Source: an uncultured Fenollaria sp. (GTDB taxonomy: Bacteria > Bacillota > Clostridia > Tissierellales > Peptoniphilaceae). From it: a DNA stretch of 14,722 nucleotides. The notes below the pieces were generated by a model that made no database searches, was not told the origin of the DNA, and saw only the letters and a program-made list of their open reading frames with translations. The translations under genes were made by a program, and so were the position numbers. The DNA lies in assembly GCF_934202865.1 (NCBI RefSeq), contig NZ_CAKPYL010000036.1:1-14722 (forward strand), read 5' to 3'. The first letter of the stretch is position 1; each line of letters opens with the position of its first letter. Shown here one piece after another: positions 1 through 7,554 of the stretch.

Positions 1-9
1 GTATAAAAC

Positions 10-144
10 TGTGGATAAGTCTGTGGATAGATTATAAATCACAAGAAAATAGCTTTGTCAAGTGCTATTTTTGTGAAAAAAGCTTGTGGATAATGTGGAT
101 AAGCTTGTGTATAAATGTAAAATAGCGATTTGCAGTGTGGATAT
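10..144 (-). other. Cluster of DnaA-box-like 9-mers (origin-like)
   Basis: Six copies of a 9-mer matching the DnaA box TTATCCACA, all read on the minus strand. Three are perfect (10-18, 85-93, 94-102). Three differ by one base (22-30, CTATCCACA; 106-114, TTATACACA; 136-144, ATATCCACA). Two perfect copies abut exactly at 93/94. DnaA binds such sites at bacterial replication origins, which usually flank dnaA. Here the cluster runs to the left edge, so neighbouring genes cannot be seen and dnaA is not in the window. The box matches are direct observation; the origin role is inference. The alternative is a DnaA-titrating or DnaA-regulated promoter region. Confidence 0.7.
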
Positions 145-160
145 CTATGTGAGTAAGTGA

Positions 161-210
161 ATTATTAAATTTTTTAAATAATTGTAAGCTTAGTATTAAA
201 AATATTTATA
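161..210. other. Very A/T-rich stretch beside the DnaA boxes
   Basis: 46 of 50 bases are A or T, directly next to the DnaA-box cluster. In known origins an A/T-rich unwinding element sits beside the boxes, so this is a candidate duplex-unwinding element. It could also simply be the upstream region of the promoter at 230-258. Confidence 0.4.
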
Positions 211-229
211 AGGAATAAGACCATTTCCA

Positions 230-258
230 TTGCTTTTATATTTCTTTAGTAGTATAAT
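230..258 (+). promoter_or_regulatory. Sigma-A-type promoter for the stalk-domain gene
   Basis: TTGCTT at 230-235 and a perfect TATAAT at 253-258, separated by 17 bp. This predicts a start near 264-265, about 30 bases before the ATG at 293. The TTG at 230 can be read as an in-frame start codon, but it is the -35 element. Confidence 0.75.
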
Positions 259-292
259 AAAGTTAATAAATCTATTAAGGAGGAATTATATT

Positions 293-1822
293 ATGAAGAA
301 GAAAATCTCATTGTTACTTGCATTACTTATGCTTGTAACACTAATCCCAACAGCATTTGCTGAATCAAAAACAGTAGAGGCAGTTAAGAACACTAAAAAG
401 GTGACACTTGACGGAGAAGAAGTCATGGTCGGTGCATACGACGTAGAGGGCTTCAACTATCTAAAATTAAGAGACATAGCAGCTATACTTAACGGCAAAA
501 AATGCCAATTCGATGTAGGCTATGACAATGAAACAAAAGTATTTTCAGTTGAATTAGCAAAAGGCTACGAAAAAGTCGAAGGCGACCTAGCAGAAATTAA
601 AGACGAAAAAGCAAAAGCAATGGTATCAGTTAAGAAGATCCTTGTTAATGGCGAGGAAAAAGAAGTAAAGACAGCTCTTATCGATGGTTATAACTACATG
701 CAATTAAGAGACCTTGGCTCACTTGTAGGACTAGGCGTTAAATATGATCAAGTGAACAAAGTTATTATGCTAAAGAGTGATGGAGAAGAAAAAGAAGAAT
801 CTCCTCGTTATGTAATGATTGAGTCTAAGCTTTATAAAGATACAGGCGAAATCAACAAGAACATGACTTGTGGAACTATGGACGGAAAGATATTAACAAC
901 TGTTGATGCTAAAGAAATGCCTAAAAAAGATAACGAATCAAACTTTGGTACTGGATATGAATATCAAATTGGCGGCGAAGAAGGCAGCATAACTGTAAAG
1001 ATTGATGACAAGTGCTTAATTTTTAAAGAAGTGAAAGAAGAAGAAAAGAAAGAAGATAAAAAAGATGATAAGAAAGAAGAAGCAAGTGAAGAAAATATAA
1101 AAGTTATTAAGACTGATAACTTTGATGAGCTTGAAAATGCTAAATTTGATGCTATCATCAAAATTCATGATATGTTCGCAGCATATACTAAAGATGATTA
1201 CATTGTTGGAGGGAATGCGATTTTAGATGCAATACCATTCTCTGAATATATGATTACTTTAAAAAATATGGCTAAGCTAGTCGGCACTGATATTTACTTA
1301 GAAGATCGTACAGTTATTAAGAGAATAGAAGAAATTGATGGCAAAAAATATTATGTAGCTGAGATTAAATATGATAATGGCTCTTCTATCATTCAAAAGC
1401 TGCCATTTGAACAAGATGGTGACAACATCACTATGGCAACAACTGCTGGCATTATGGCTTTAATACCTAAAGATTATGAAAAAGATTCTATATTAAAGAA
1501 GGGTTCTGAATTTATCGTTGCTAAGGTAAAAGCTTTCCATGACGCTTTATGTGAAAAGAATTATAAGGCTGCTGCAGAAGCACTTAACGAGTTAAACTTT
1601 AAAGCTGATGAAGAAAATGTTAAGAAGACAGCTGAACTAAGACTTAAAAATGCGAAAGACCTTGGCGAAGAAGTCTTTGTAAAGGAATATGATTTTACAT
1701 CTAAAGAATATGAAACTGGTGTTGTATGTAAGTTTAAATACAAAACTGGAGCAAGCTTTGAAGTATACATTGGTGATCAATTCACTGGTTTAGGAACTTT
1801 TGTATTACCAAAAGAAAAATAG
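293..1822 (+). CDS. Secreted stalk-domain (copper amine oxidase N-like) protein
   Basis: A 509-residue exported protein of unknown job. The start at 293 has AAGGAGG at 277-283 and gives a classic signal peptide (MKKK, hydrophobic core, cleavage likely after AFA at residue 23). An upstream in-frame TTG at 230 falls inside the promoter and is rejected. Residues about 36-88 and 116-161 are two related copies of the stalk / copper amine oxidase N-terminal-like fold, each with a [D/N]GEE stretch and a NY[L/M][K/Q]LRD core. A charged Lys/Glu linker (about residues 244-268) leads to a C-terminal region of about 240 residues that I do not recognise. I see no membrane anchor or LPXTG motif. In this family the domain is usually a scaffold in secreted or wall-associated proteins and does not itself imply oxidase activity. 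It is a single-gene unit with its own promoter and terminator. Confidence 0.85.
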   Translation: MKKKISLLLALLMLVTLIPTAFAESKTVEAVKNTKKVTLDGEEVMVGAYDVEGFNYLKLRDIAAILNGKKCQFDVGYDNETKVFSVELAKGYEKVEGDLAEIKDEKAKAMVSVKKILVNGEEKEVKTALIDGYNYMQLRDLGSLVGLGVKYDQVNKVIMLKSDGEEKEESPRYVMIESKLYKDTGEINKNMTCGTMDGKILTTVDAKEMPKKDNESNFGTGYEYQIGGEEGSITVKIDDKCLIFKEVKEEEKKEDKKDDKKEEASEENIKVIKTDNFDELENAKFDAIIKIHDMFAAYTKDDYIVGGNAILDAIPFSEYMITLKNMAKLVGTDIYLEDRTVIKRIEEIDGKKYYVAEIKYDNGSSIIQKLPFEQDGDNITMATTAGIMALIPKDYEKDSILKKGSEFIVAKVKAFHDALCEKNYKAAAEALNELNFKADEENVKKTAELRLKNAKDLGEEVFVKEYDFTSKEYETGVVCKFKYKTGASFEVYIGDQFTGLGTFVLPKEK

Positions 1823-1841
1823 TAGATAGTATTAATTAATC

Positions 1842-1872
1842 AAAAAAATTGGGAGCGAAAGCTCCCTTTTTT
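1842..1872. terminator. Bidirectional intrinsic terminator
   Basis: GGGAGC (1851-1856), GAAA loop, GCTCCC (1861-1866), then six T on the plus strand (1867-1872). Seven A at 1842-1848 supply a U-tract on the minus strand. It ends both the stalk-domain gene and the convergent gene at 1877-2500, whose stop is only five bases away. Confidence 0.93.
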
Positions 1873-1876
1873 AATG

Positions 1877-2500
1877 CTATTTACTTATCCAAGTCTCTTC
1901 CATATCCTTCACCACTTCAAAAAAGTCATCGCCCGGATAAACTATATGCTTAATCCATTCTTCCTTTATCTGCCAAAGGTTTGCCTGAACGACAAACTCG
2001 TTTCTATCTGTAATCTCGAAGATCCTCTCCCAGCTATTCACAATTGTCTCTCTTATATCGTCATACATCTCATCATATTTTCTATCAAATATATTAAAGC
2101 TGTGGTCCGCGCCGCGCGCCTTGACCTCCTTTTCAAAGCGTTTCGCATCACCCGCATCAAGTGGCACGTACTGATTATATAAAACGAGGTCCCACTTAGC
2201 ACCAACGAAGTAAATCACTTCGTCCTTAGGAACTGTCAGCGCATAGACGACTTCTTTGTCGATGGCTTTGAGGCAGTTATCCTTAGATACGCTGCACCAA
2301 ATTGGGTAGCTGACATCATTGGGCTTAGGTACCATTCTTGACGCCATCTTCACGAAGTAATCATATTTTTCCAAGAAAAAGTCCGATATATCTTTCATAT
2401 GTAGGCTCACATAGAGTCTTTTATTTTGTATGACGCCTTTATTTTTTAACTCGTAGAGGCTATTCTCATGCTGTCTTGTGTAAAGATTAACGTATTCCAT
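1877..2500 (-). CDS. DUF3841-like protein
   Basis: A 207-residue, Trp- and Tyr-rich soluble protein. It has no signal peptide or membrane segment. I recognise the DUF3841 pattern: an N-terminal LYTRQHENSLYELKNKG stretch, a central YPIWCSVS motif (about residues 66-73 of this start) and a VPKDEVIYFVGAKWDLVL block. The family has no established function that I know of. The start chosen is the ATG at 2500: on the minus strand AGGTGA lies five bases upstream, and the in-frame GTG three codons earlier is part of that Shine-Dalgarno sequence. The gene is divergent from the hut operon and convergent with the stalk-domain gene, so it stands alone. No convincing promoter was seen for it in the 2501-2720 gap it shares with hut. 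Confidence 0.8.
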   Translation of the reverse strand: MEYVNLYTRQHENSLYELKNKGVIQNKRLYVSLHMKDISDFFLEKYDYFVKMASRMVPKPNDVSYPIWCSVSKDNCLKAIDKEVVYALTVPKDEVIYFVGAKWDLVLYNQYVPLDAGDAKRFEKEVKARGADHSFNIFDRKYDEMYDDIRETIVNSWERIFEITDRNEFVVQANLWQIKEEWIKHIVYPGDDFFEVVKDMEETWISK

Positions 2501-2552
2501 ATATATCACCTAAGTATTTATACCCAATATTTCGAATTTGGAATTTTAATCC

Positions 2553-2581
2553 TTGACTATAAATATTTTCTATGATATAAT
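2553..2581 (+). promoter_or_regulatory. Promoter of the hut operon
   Basis: TTGACT (2553-2558), 17-bp spacer, TATAAT (2576-2581): a near-consensus sigma-A promoter. The predicted start is near 2588, giving a leader of about 134 nt before hutH. A strong promoter followed by a terminator before the first enzyme gene suggests control after initiation. Confidence 0.85.
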
Positions 2582-2603
2582 ACTTTTGGATGAGGTGAGG
2601 GGT

Positions 2604-2657
2604 ATGATGTACATACATATTAGTTTTATTGCTCACAATTTTAATAATAATAGATAA
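2604..2657 (+). CDS. Candidate hut leader peptide (17 codons)
   Basis: A short frame encoding MMYIHISFIAHNFNNNR, starting 16 bases after the predicted transcription start. It has a good Shine-Dalgarno (GAGGTGA at 2592-2598, five bases before the ATG at 2604). It includes His codons at positions 5 (CAT) and 11 (CAC), and ends in TAA at 2655-2657, one base before the terminator hairpin at 2659. The strong ribosome binding site, the position between promoter and terminator, and the stop at the foot of the hairpin are what attenuator leader peptides look like. The low His content argues against simple His starvation control, which would also be backwards for a degradation operon. Translation is unproven. 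Confidence 0.45.
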   Translation: MMYIHISFIAHNFNNNR

Positions 2658-2658
2658 G

Positions 2659-2683
2659 AGGAACGCCATGTGCGTTCCTTTTT
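2659..2683 (+). terminator. Terminator hairpin in the hut leader (attenuator)
   Basis: AGGAACGC (2659-2666), five-base loop, GCGTTCCT (2672-2679), running into TTTTT (2679-2683). It lies between the hut promoter and hutH, so full expression requires read-through. In Bacillus subtilis a terminator upstream of hutH is overcome by histidine-bound HutP, so a conditional terminator here fits hut regulation. The mechanism in this organism is not known from the sequence. Confidence 0.8.
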
Positions 2684-2716
2684 ACTTTATCAGAGTACTA
2701 ACTTAGTAAAAGGAGG
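2677..2716 (+). promoter_or_regulatory. Possible alternative pairing masking the hutH ribosome binding site
   Basis: TTTTACT (2680-2686) is the exact complement of AGTAAAA (2705-2711). With one bulged T, the adjoining CC (2677-2678) can pair with GG at 2712-2713 of the hutH AGGAGG (2711-2716). The left strand includes the end of the terminator stem and its U-tract, so the two structures compete. Seen by eye only; no energy was calculated. Confidence 0.3.
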
Positions 2717-2721
2717 ATATT

Positions 2722-4251
2722 ATGGACAAGATCGTTATCAATGGCAAAGATCTTACAATTGAAGATGTTGTAAAGGTTGCAAGATGCCACGCAGAAGTTG
2801 AAATTTCAAAGGATGCAAAGGAAAGAATCATTGCATCAAGAAAACTTGTTGACAAGTTTGTTGAAGAAGAAAGGGTTATTTACGGAATCACAACTGGTTT
2901 CGGAAAATTCTCTGAAGTACATATCTCTAAGGATATGACTAAAAATTTACAAAAGAATTTAATTATGTCTCACTCATGTGGTGTTGGCGAATTATTTGAC
3001 GAAGACATCGTTAGAGCCATCATCTTATTAAGAGCTAACTCTTTATCAAAGGGTTATTCTGGTGCAAGACTTGAAACTATCGAAACACTAGTAGCTATGC
3101 TAAACAAGGGTGTTACACCATGTATACCTGAAAAGGGTTCACTAGGTGCATCTGGTGACTTAGCTCCACTTGCTCACATGGTTTTACCTATGCTTGGTCT
3201 AGGCGAAGCTTTCTACGATGGAAAGAAAATGACTGGTAAAGAAGCTATGGACAAGGCTGGCATCGAAACTATTGAATTAACTAGCAAGGAAGGTCTAGCT
3301 CTTATCAATGGTACTCAAGTACTAACTGCTGTTGGTACATTAACTTTATATGATGCTATGAAGCTTGCTAAATTAGCTGACGTTGCTACATCTCTTACAA
3401 TGGAAGCTATGGGCGGCATCATCGACGCTTTTGATGAAAGAATAGCTGACGTTAGACGCCACCAAGGCATGTATGACACTTCATACAATGTAAGAACTAT
3501 TCTTGAAGGATCAAAGAACATCACTCGCCAAGGTGACTTAAGAGTACAAGATGCTTACTCACTAAGATGCGTACCACAAATTCACTGCGCATCAAAGGAT
3601 ACATTAAACTATGTTAAGAGCAAAGTTGACATTGAAATCAACTCTGTTACTGACAACCCAATCATCTTCCCTGATGATGAAGCTGTTATCAGTGCTGGTA
3701 ACTTCCACGGCGAACCAATGGCTCTACCATTTGACTTTTTAGGCATTGGTATCAGTGAAATAGCTAACGTATCCGAAAGAAGACTTGAAAGACTAGTAAA
3801 CCCAGCATTATCAGAAGGTCTACCAGCTTTCTTAGTTAAGGAAGGCGGAGTAAATTCAGGCTACATGATAGTTCAATACGCTGCTGCAGCTCTTGTTAGC
3901 GAAAACAAGGTTTTAGCTCACCCAGCAAGTGTTGACTCTATCCCATCTTCAGCTAACCAAGAAGACTTAGTATCTATGGGTACTATCGCTGCTAGAAAGG
4001 CTAGAGAAATCTATTTAAACGCAAGAAAAGTTATAGCTATGGAAATGTTTGCTGCATGCCAAGCTATTGACATAAGAGGAGACAAGGGTCTTGGTAAGGG
4101 AACTAAGGCTGCTTATGACGAAGTAAGAAAAGTTATTGACTACATCGACAAAGACAAGGTTATGTACTTTGAAATCAACAAGGCTGAAGAATTATTAGCT
4201 GATGACAAGGTTCTTAACGCTGTTGAAAAAGCTGTAGGAGAATTAAAATAA
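2722..4251 (+). CDS. hutH: Histidine ammonia-lyase
   Basis: Removes ammonia from L-histidine to give trans-urocanate, the first step of histidine degradation in the cytoplasm. The protein has 509 residues, the usual family length. The Ala143-Ser144-Gly145 triad in a GASGDLAPLAH context forms the MIO electrophile. Other active-site positions known from the Pseudomonas enzyme are in place: Tyr54 (YGITTGFG), His84, Asn196 (NGTQ) and Glu414 (NQED). Start: ATG with AGGAGG five bases upstream. It is the first enzyme gene of the hut operon, behind a leader with a candidate peptide and terminator. hutU follows after 23 bases. Confidence 0.98.
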   Translation: MDKIVINGKDLTIEDVVKVARCHAEVEISKDAKERIIASRKLVDKFVEEERVIYGITTGFGKFSEVHISKDMTKNLQKNLIMSHSCGVGELFDEDIVRAIILLRANSLSKGYSGARLETIETLVAMLNKGVTPCIPEKGSLGASGDLAPLAHMVLPMLGLGEAFYDGKKMTGKEAMDKAGIETIELTSKEGLALINGTQVLTAVGTLTLYDAMKLAKLADVATSLTMEAMGGIIDAFDERIADVRRHQGMYDTSYNVRTILEGSKNITRQGDLRVQDAYSLRCVPQIHCASKDTLNYVKSKVDIEINSVTDNPIIFPDDEAVISAGNFHGEPMALPFDFLGIGISEIANVSERRLERLVNPALSEGLPAFLVKEGGVNSGYMIVQYAAAALVSENKVLAHPASVDSIPSSANQEDLVSMGTIAARKAREIYLNARKVIAMEMFAACQAIDIRGDKGLGKGTKAAYDEVRKVIDYIDKDKVMYFEINKAEELLADDKVLNAVEKAVGELK

Positions 4252-4274
4252 TAAATTAAGTAAGGAGGTCACTT

Positions 4275-6314
4275 ATGAAATTTGATGTTAAAGATGCTAT
4301 GACAATCAAGCTTGATCCAGTTTTACCTGAAATGCATAAAATTGATCCAAAGGTTAGAAGAGCACCAGTAAGGGATTTAACTCTTTCAAAGCATGAGATT
4401 GAGCTAGCTTTAAGGAATGCGCTTAGATACATTCCAGAAGAATTACACGAAGAATTAGCTCCAGAATTTATGGAAGAGCTAATGACTAGAGGAAGAATTT
4501 ATGGCTACAGATTTAGACCTGAGGGCAATATCAAGGCTAAATCCATTGACGAATACAAGGGTAAATGCATCGAAGGAAAGGCTATACAACTAATGATTGA
4601 CAATAACCTTGACTTTGACGTAGCTCTATATCCATATGAACTTGTTACTTACGGTGAAACAGGACAAGTTATGCAAAACTGGATGCAATACAGACTAGTT
4701 AAAAAATATCTAGAAAATCTAACTGATGAACAAACACTAGTTATGGAATCAGGTCACCCACTAGGATTATTCAGAAGCCATAAGACTTCACCAAGAGTTA
4801 TTATCACAAACTCATTAATGATAGGTGAGTTTGACAATCAAAAACATTGGCACAAAGCAGTTGCTATGGGCGTTGCAAACTACGGACAAATGACTGCTGG
4901 CGGCTGGATGTACATTGGACCACAAGGTATAGTTCACGGCACATACAATACAGTTCTTAACGCTGCTCGTCTAAAATTAGGCGTTCCACACGATGGCGAC
5001 TTAAGAGGCCACATCTTCATTTCATCAGGTTTAGGCGGAATGAGTGGTGCTCAAGGTAAAGCAGCTAAAATTGCTAATGGCGTTGGTATCATCGCAGAAG
5101 TTGATATCTCAAGAATCAATACAAGACTTGAACAAGGCTGGATAGATGAATGTTCAGACGACCTTGACCAAGTATTCAAATGGGCTAACGAAGCAAGAGA
5201 CAGCAAGACTCCTAGAGCAATCGCTTACCATGGCAATATCGTAGACCTACTAGAATACTGCGTTAAAAACAACGTTCATGTAGAACTACTTTCTGACCAA
5301 ACATCATGCCACGCTCAATACGACGGCGGCTATTGCCCACAAGGCTTAACATTTGAAGAAAGAACAAAGATGCTTGCTGAAGACAAAGAAGGCTTCTGCA
5401 AATTAGTTGACAAGACATTAAAGCATCACTTTGAATTAATCAAAACACTAGTAGATAGAGGAACATATTTCTTTGACTATGGTAACTCCTTCATGAAATC
5501 AGTTTTCGATGCAGGCGTTAAGGAAATAGCTAAGAACGGAGTTGACGAATCAGAAGGATTCATCTTCCCAAGCTATGTTGAAGATATCATGGGACCAATG
5601 CTATTTGATTACGGTTACGGACCATTCAGATGGGTTTGCTTATCAAATAAGGCAGAAGACCTAATTAAGACTGACCACGCAGCTATGGAATGCATCGACA
5701 AGGACAGAAGAGGCCAAGACCTTGATAACTACATCTGGATCAGAGACGCTGAAAAGAACCAATTAGTAGTTGGCTCACAAGCAAGAATTTTATACCAAGA
5801 TGAAATCGGTAGATTAAAGATTGCTCTTAAGTTCAACGACATGGTAAGAAAGGGTGAAGTAGGCCCAATCATGCTAGGACGTGACCACCACGACGTATCA
5901 GGAACTGACTCACCATTTAGAGAAACATCAAATATCAAAGACGGATCAAACATCATGGCAGACATGGCTACACAATGCTTTGCAGGTAACTGCGCAAGAG
6001 GCATGTCCATGGTAGCTCTTCATAACGGCGGCGGCGTTGGTATAGGTAAATCAATCAATGGCGGCTTCGGTATGGTTCTAGACGGATCAGACAGAGTAGA
6101 TACTATCTTAAAGGCAGCTATGCCATGGGACGTTATGAGCGGTGTAGCAAGAAGAAGTTGGGCTAGAAACGACCACTCAATCGAAACAGCAATTCAATAT
6201 AACAAGGATCACAAGGACACTGACCACATTACTATTCCTTATCTAGTAGACGACAAGATTATAGAAAAAGAAATGGCAAAGGTGGATGAATATGAAGCAA
6301 AGCGTCATAATTAA
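4275..6314 (+). CDS. hutU: Urocanate hydratase (long form)
   Basis: Converts urocanate to 4-imidazolone-5-propionate using tightly bound NAD+. At 679 residues it belongs to the longer class, similar in size to the vertebrate enzyme; the common bacterial form has about 550-560 residues. The NAD-binding region shows GLGGMSGAQ at residues 252-260. A glycine-rich HNGGGVGIG segment begins at His583, close to a GNCARG motif. The N-terminal portion (roughly the first 100 residues) carries much of the extra length. Start: ATG with AAGGAGG upstream. The 3' end overlaps hutI by 23 bases from the preferred hutI start, so the two are translationally coupled. Confidence 0.97.
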   Translation: MKFDVKDAMTIKLDPVLPEMHKIDPKVRRAPVRDLTLSKHEIELALRNALRYIPEELHEELAPEFMEELMTRGRIYGYRFRPEGNIKAKSIDEYKGKCIEGKAIQLMIDNNLDFDVALYPYELVTYGETGQVMQNWMQYRLVKKYLENLTDEQTLVMESGHPLGLFRSHKTSPRVIITNSLMIGEFDNQKHWHKAVAMGVANYGQMTAGGWMYIGPQGIVHGTYNTVLNAARLKLGVPHDGDLRGHIFISSGLGGMSGAQGKAAKIANGVGIIAEVDISRINTRLEQGWIDECSDDLDQVFKWANEARDSKTPRAIAYHGNIVDLLEYCVKNNVHVELLSDQTSCHAQYDGGYCPQGLTFEERTKMLAEDKEGFCKLVDKTLKHHFELIKTLVDRGTYFFDYGNSFMKSVFDAGVKEIAKNGVDESEGFIFPSYVEDIMGPMLFDYGYGPFRWVCLSNKAEDLIKTDHAAMECIDKDRRGQDLDNYIWIRDAEKNQLVVGSQARILYQDEIGRLKIALKFNDMVRKGEVGPIMLGRDHHDVSGTDSPFRETSNIKDGSNIMADMATQCFAGNCARGMSMVALHNGGGVGIGKSINGGFGMVLDGSDRVDTILKAAMPWDVMSGVARRSWARNDHSIETAIQYNKDHKDTDHITIPYLVDDKIIEKEMAKVDEYEAKRHN

Positions 6315-7554
6315 AAATATAGCTTCGCTACTTGCAACAAAGGCTAATGGCACAGTCAGAGCCGGTAAAGCACAAGGCGAAGTAGAAATAATCAAAAACG
6401 CATATATAATAACAGAAGACGACAAGATAAAAGCACTTGGTACTATGGATGAATACAAGGCAATGGATGTCGATGAAAGCAAGGCTACTGTCATCGATGC
6501 GACTGGTAAACTAGTTACACCAGGCCTTGTAGACTCACATACACACCTTGTTCATGGGGGCTCGAGAGAAAATGAGCTCTCTATGAAACTTCATGGCAAG
6601 ACATACATGGACATAATGAACGCGGGTGGCGGCATACACGCTACACAAAGGCATACTAAAGAAGCAAGCTTCGAAGAGCTTTATGAAAAAGCGAAAAAAT
6701 CACTTGATATAATGCTAAGCTATGGCGTTACGACAGTTGAAGCGAAGTCCGGCTATGGCATAGAAGACTTCGATACAGAGCTAAAGCAATTAGAAGTAGT
6801 GAAAAAATTAAACGAAGATCATCCAATCGATTTAGTATCAACATTTATGCCATGTCACGCAATGCCAGATGAGTACAAAAATGACAGAGAAGCTTTTATA
6901 AGCAAAGTTATTAACGAATACAATCCAAAAGTTATGGAAAAGGGTCTCGCAGAATTTGCTGACATCTTCTGTGAAGACGGCGTTTATACTATAGACGAGT
7001 CAAGAAGAGTTTTAAAAGCCTCAAGAGATGCGGGCTTCAAGCTTAAGATACACGCAGACGAATTAATTAGCTTCGGCGGAGCAGAACTAAGCGCCGAACT
7101 AAAATGCGTTTCAGCAGATCACTTGATAGGCGCCTCAGATGAAGGCATCAAGGCCATGGCAGCAAATGGGGTCGTAGCAAACGTCCTTCCAGCGACAGCA
7201 TTTAACCTAAACACAGGTAAATACGCAAGAGCTAGAAAGATGATAGAAGAAGGCTGCCCAGTAAGTATCTCAACAGACTACAATCCAGGCTCCTGCCCAT
7301 CTGAAAACATTCAACTAGCTATGCAAATAGCCTCAATCAAAATGAGAATGACAGCAGAAGAAGTATTCAATGCAGCAACTATAAACGCTGCAGCAAGCGT
7401 ACTTAGAACGGAATCCATAGGTTCGCTTGAAGTAGGTAAGAAGGCCGACATCGCCATCTTTAACTGTGAAAATATTGATTACTTCGTATATCACTTCGGT
7501 ATAAACCACACTTATAAAGTGATTAAGAGCGGAAAAATAGTTTATGGCGCTTAA
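6292..7554 (+). CDS. hutI: Imidazolonepropionase
   Basis: Hydrolyses 4-imidazolone-5-propionate to N-formimidoyl-L-glutamate, the third step of the pathway; an amidohydrolase-superfamily metalloenzyme. The expected metal ligands are present: His83-x-His85 (HTHLVHGG), His254 (HADE), and Asp329 in STDYNPGSC, matching the known H-x-H...H...D pattern of this family. His277 is a further conserved catalytic-type residue. Length is 420 residues from the preferred start. Start choice: AAGGTGG (6279-6285) lies directly against an ATG at 6286, leaving no spacing, but six bases before the ATG at 6292, so 6292 is preferred. It overlaps hutU upstream and the LuxR-type gene by 11 bases downstream. Confidence 0.97.
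   Translation: MKQSVIIKNIASLLATKANGTVRAGKAQGEVEIIKNAYIITEDDKIKALGTMDEYKAMDVDESKATVIDATGKLVTPGLVDSHTHLVHGGSRENELSMKLHGKTYMDIMNAGGGIHATQRHTKEASFEELYEKAKKSLDIMLSYGVTTVEAKSGYGIEDFDTELKQLEVVKKLNEDHPIDLVSTFMPCHAMPDEYKNDREAFISKVINEYNPKVMEKGLAEFADIFCEDGVYTIDESRRVLKASRDAGFKLKIHADELISFGGAELSAELKCVSADHLIGASDEGIKAMAANGVVANVLPATAFNLNTGKYARARKMIEEGCPVSISTDYNPGSCPSENIQLAMQIASIKMRMTAEEVFNAATINAAASVLRTESIGSLEVGKKADIAIFNCENIDYFVYHFGINHTYKVIKSGKIVYGA

Noticed and set aside
1874..2182. Plus-strand open frame of 102 codons.
   Set aside because: Antisense shadow of the DUF3841-like gene, beginning inside its terminator region, without a ribosome binding site.
2509..2509. GTG start for the DUF3841-like gene, and similarly GTG 11334 for oppC and ATG 6286 for hutI.
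   Set aside because: In each case the codon overlaps or abuts the Shine-Dalgarno sequence (AGGTGA or AAGGTGG), while the next in-frame ATG has proper spacing of five to six bases.
2487..2669. Minus-strand open frame of 60 codons across the hut leader.
   Set aside because: Overlaps the hut promoter, the leader terminator and the start of the DUF3841-like gene, with no recognisable protein features.
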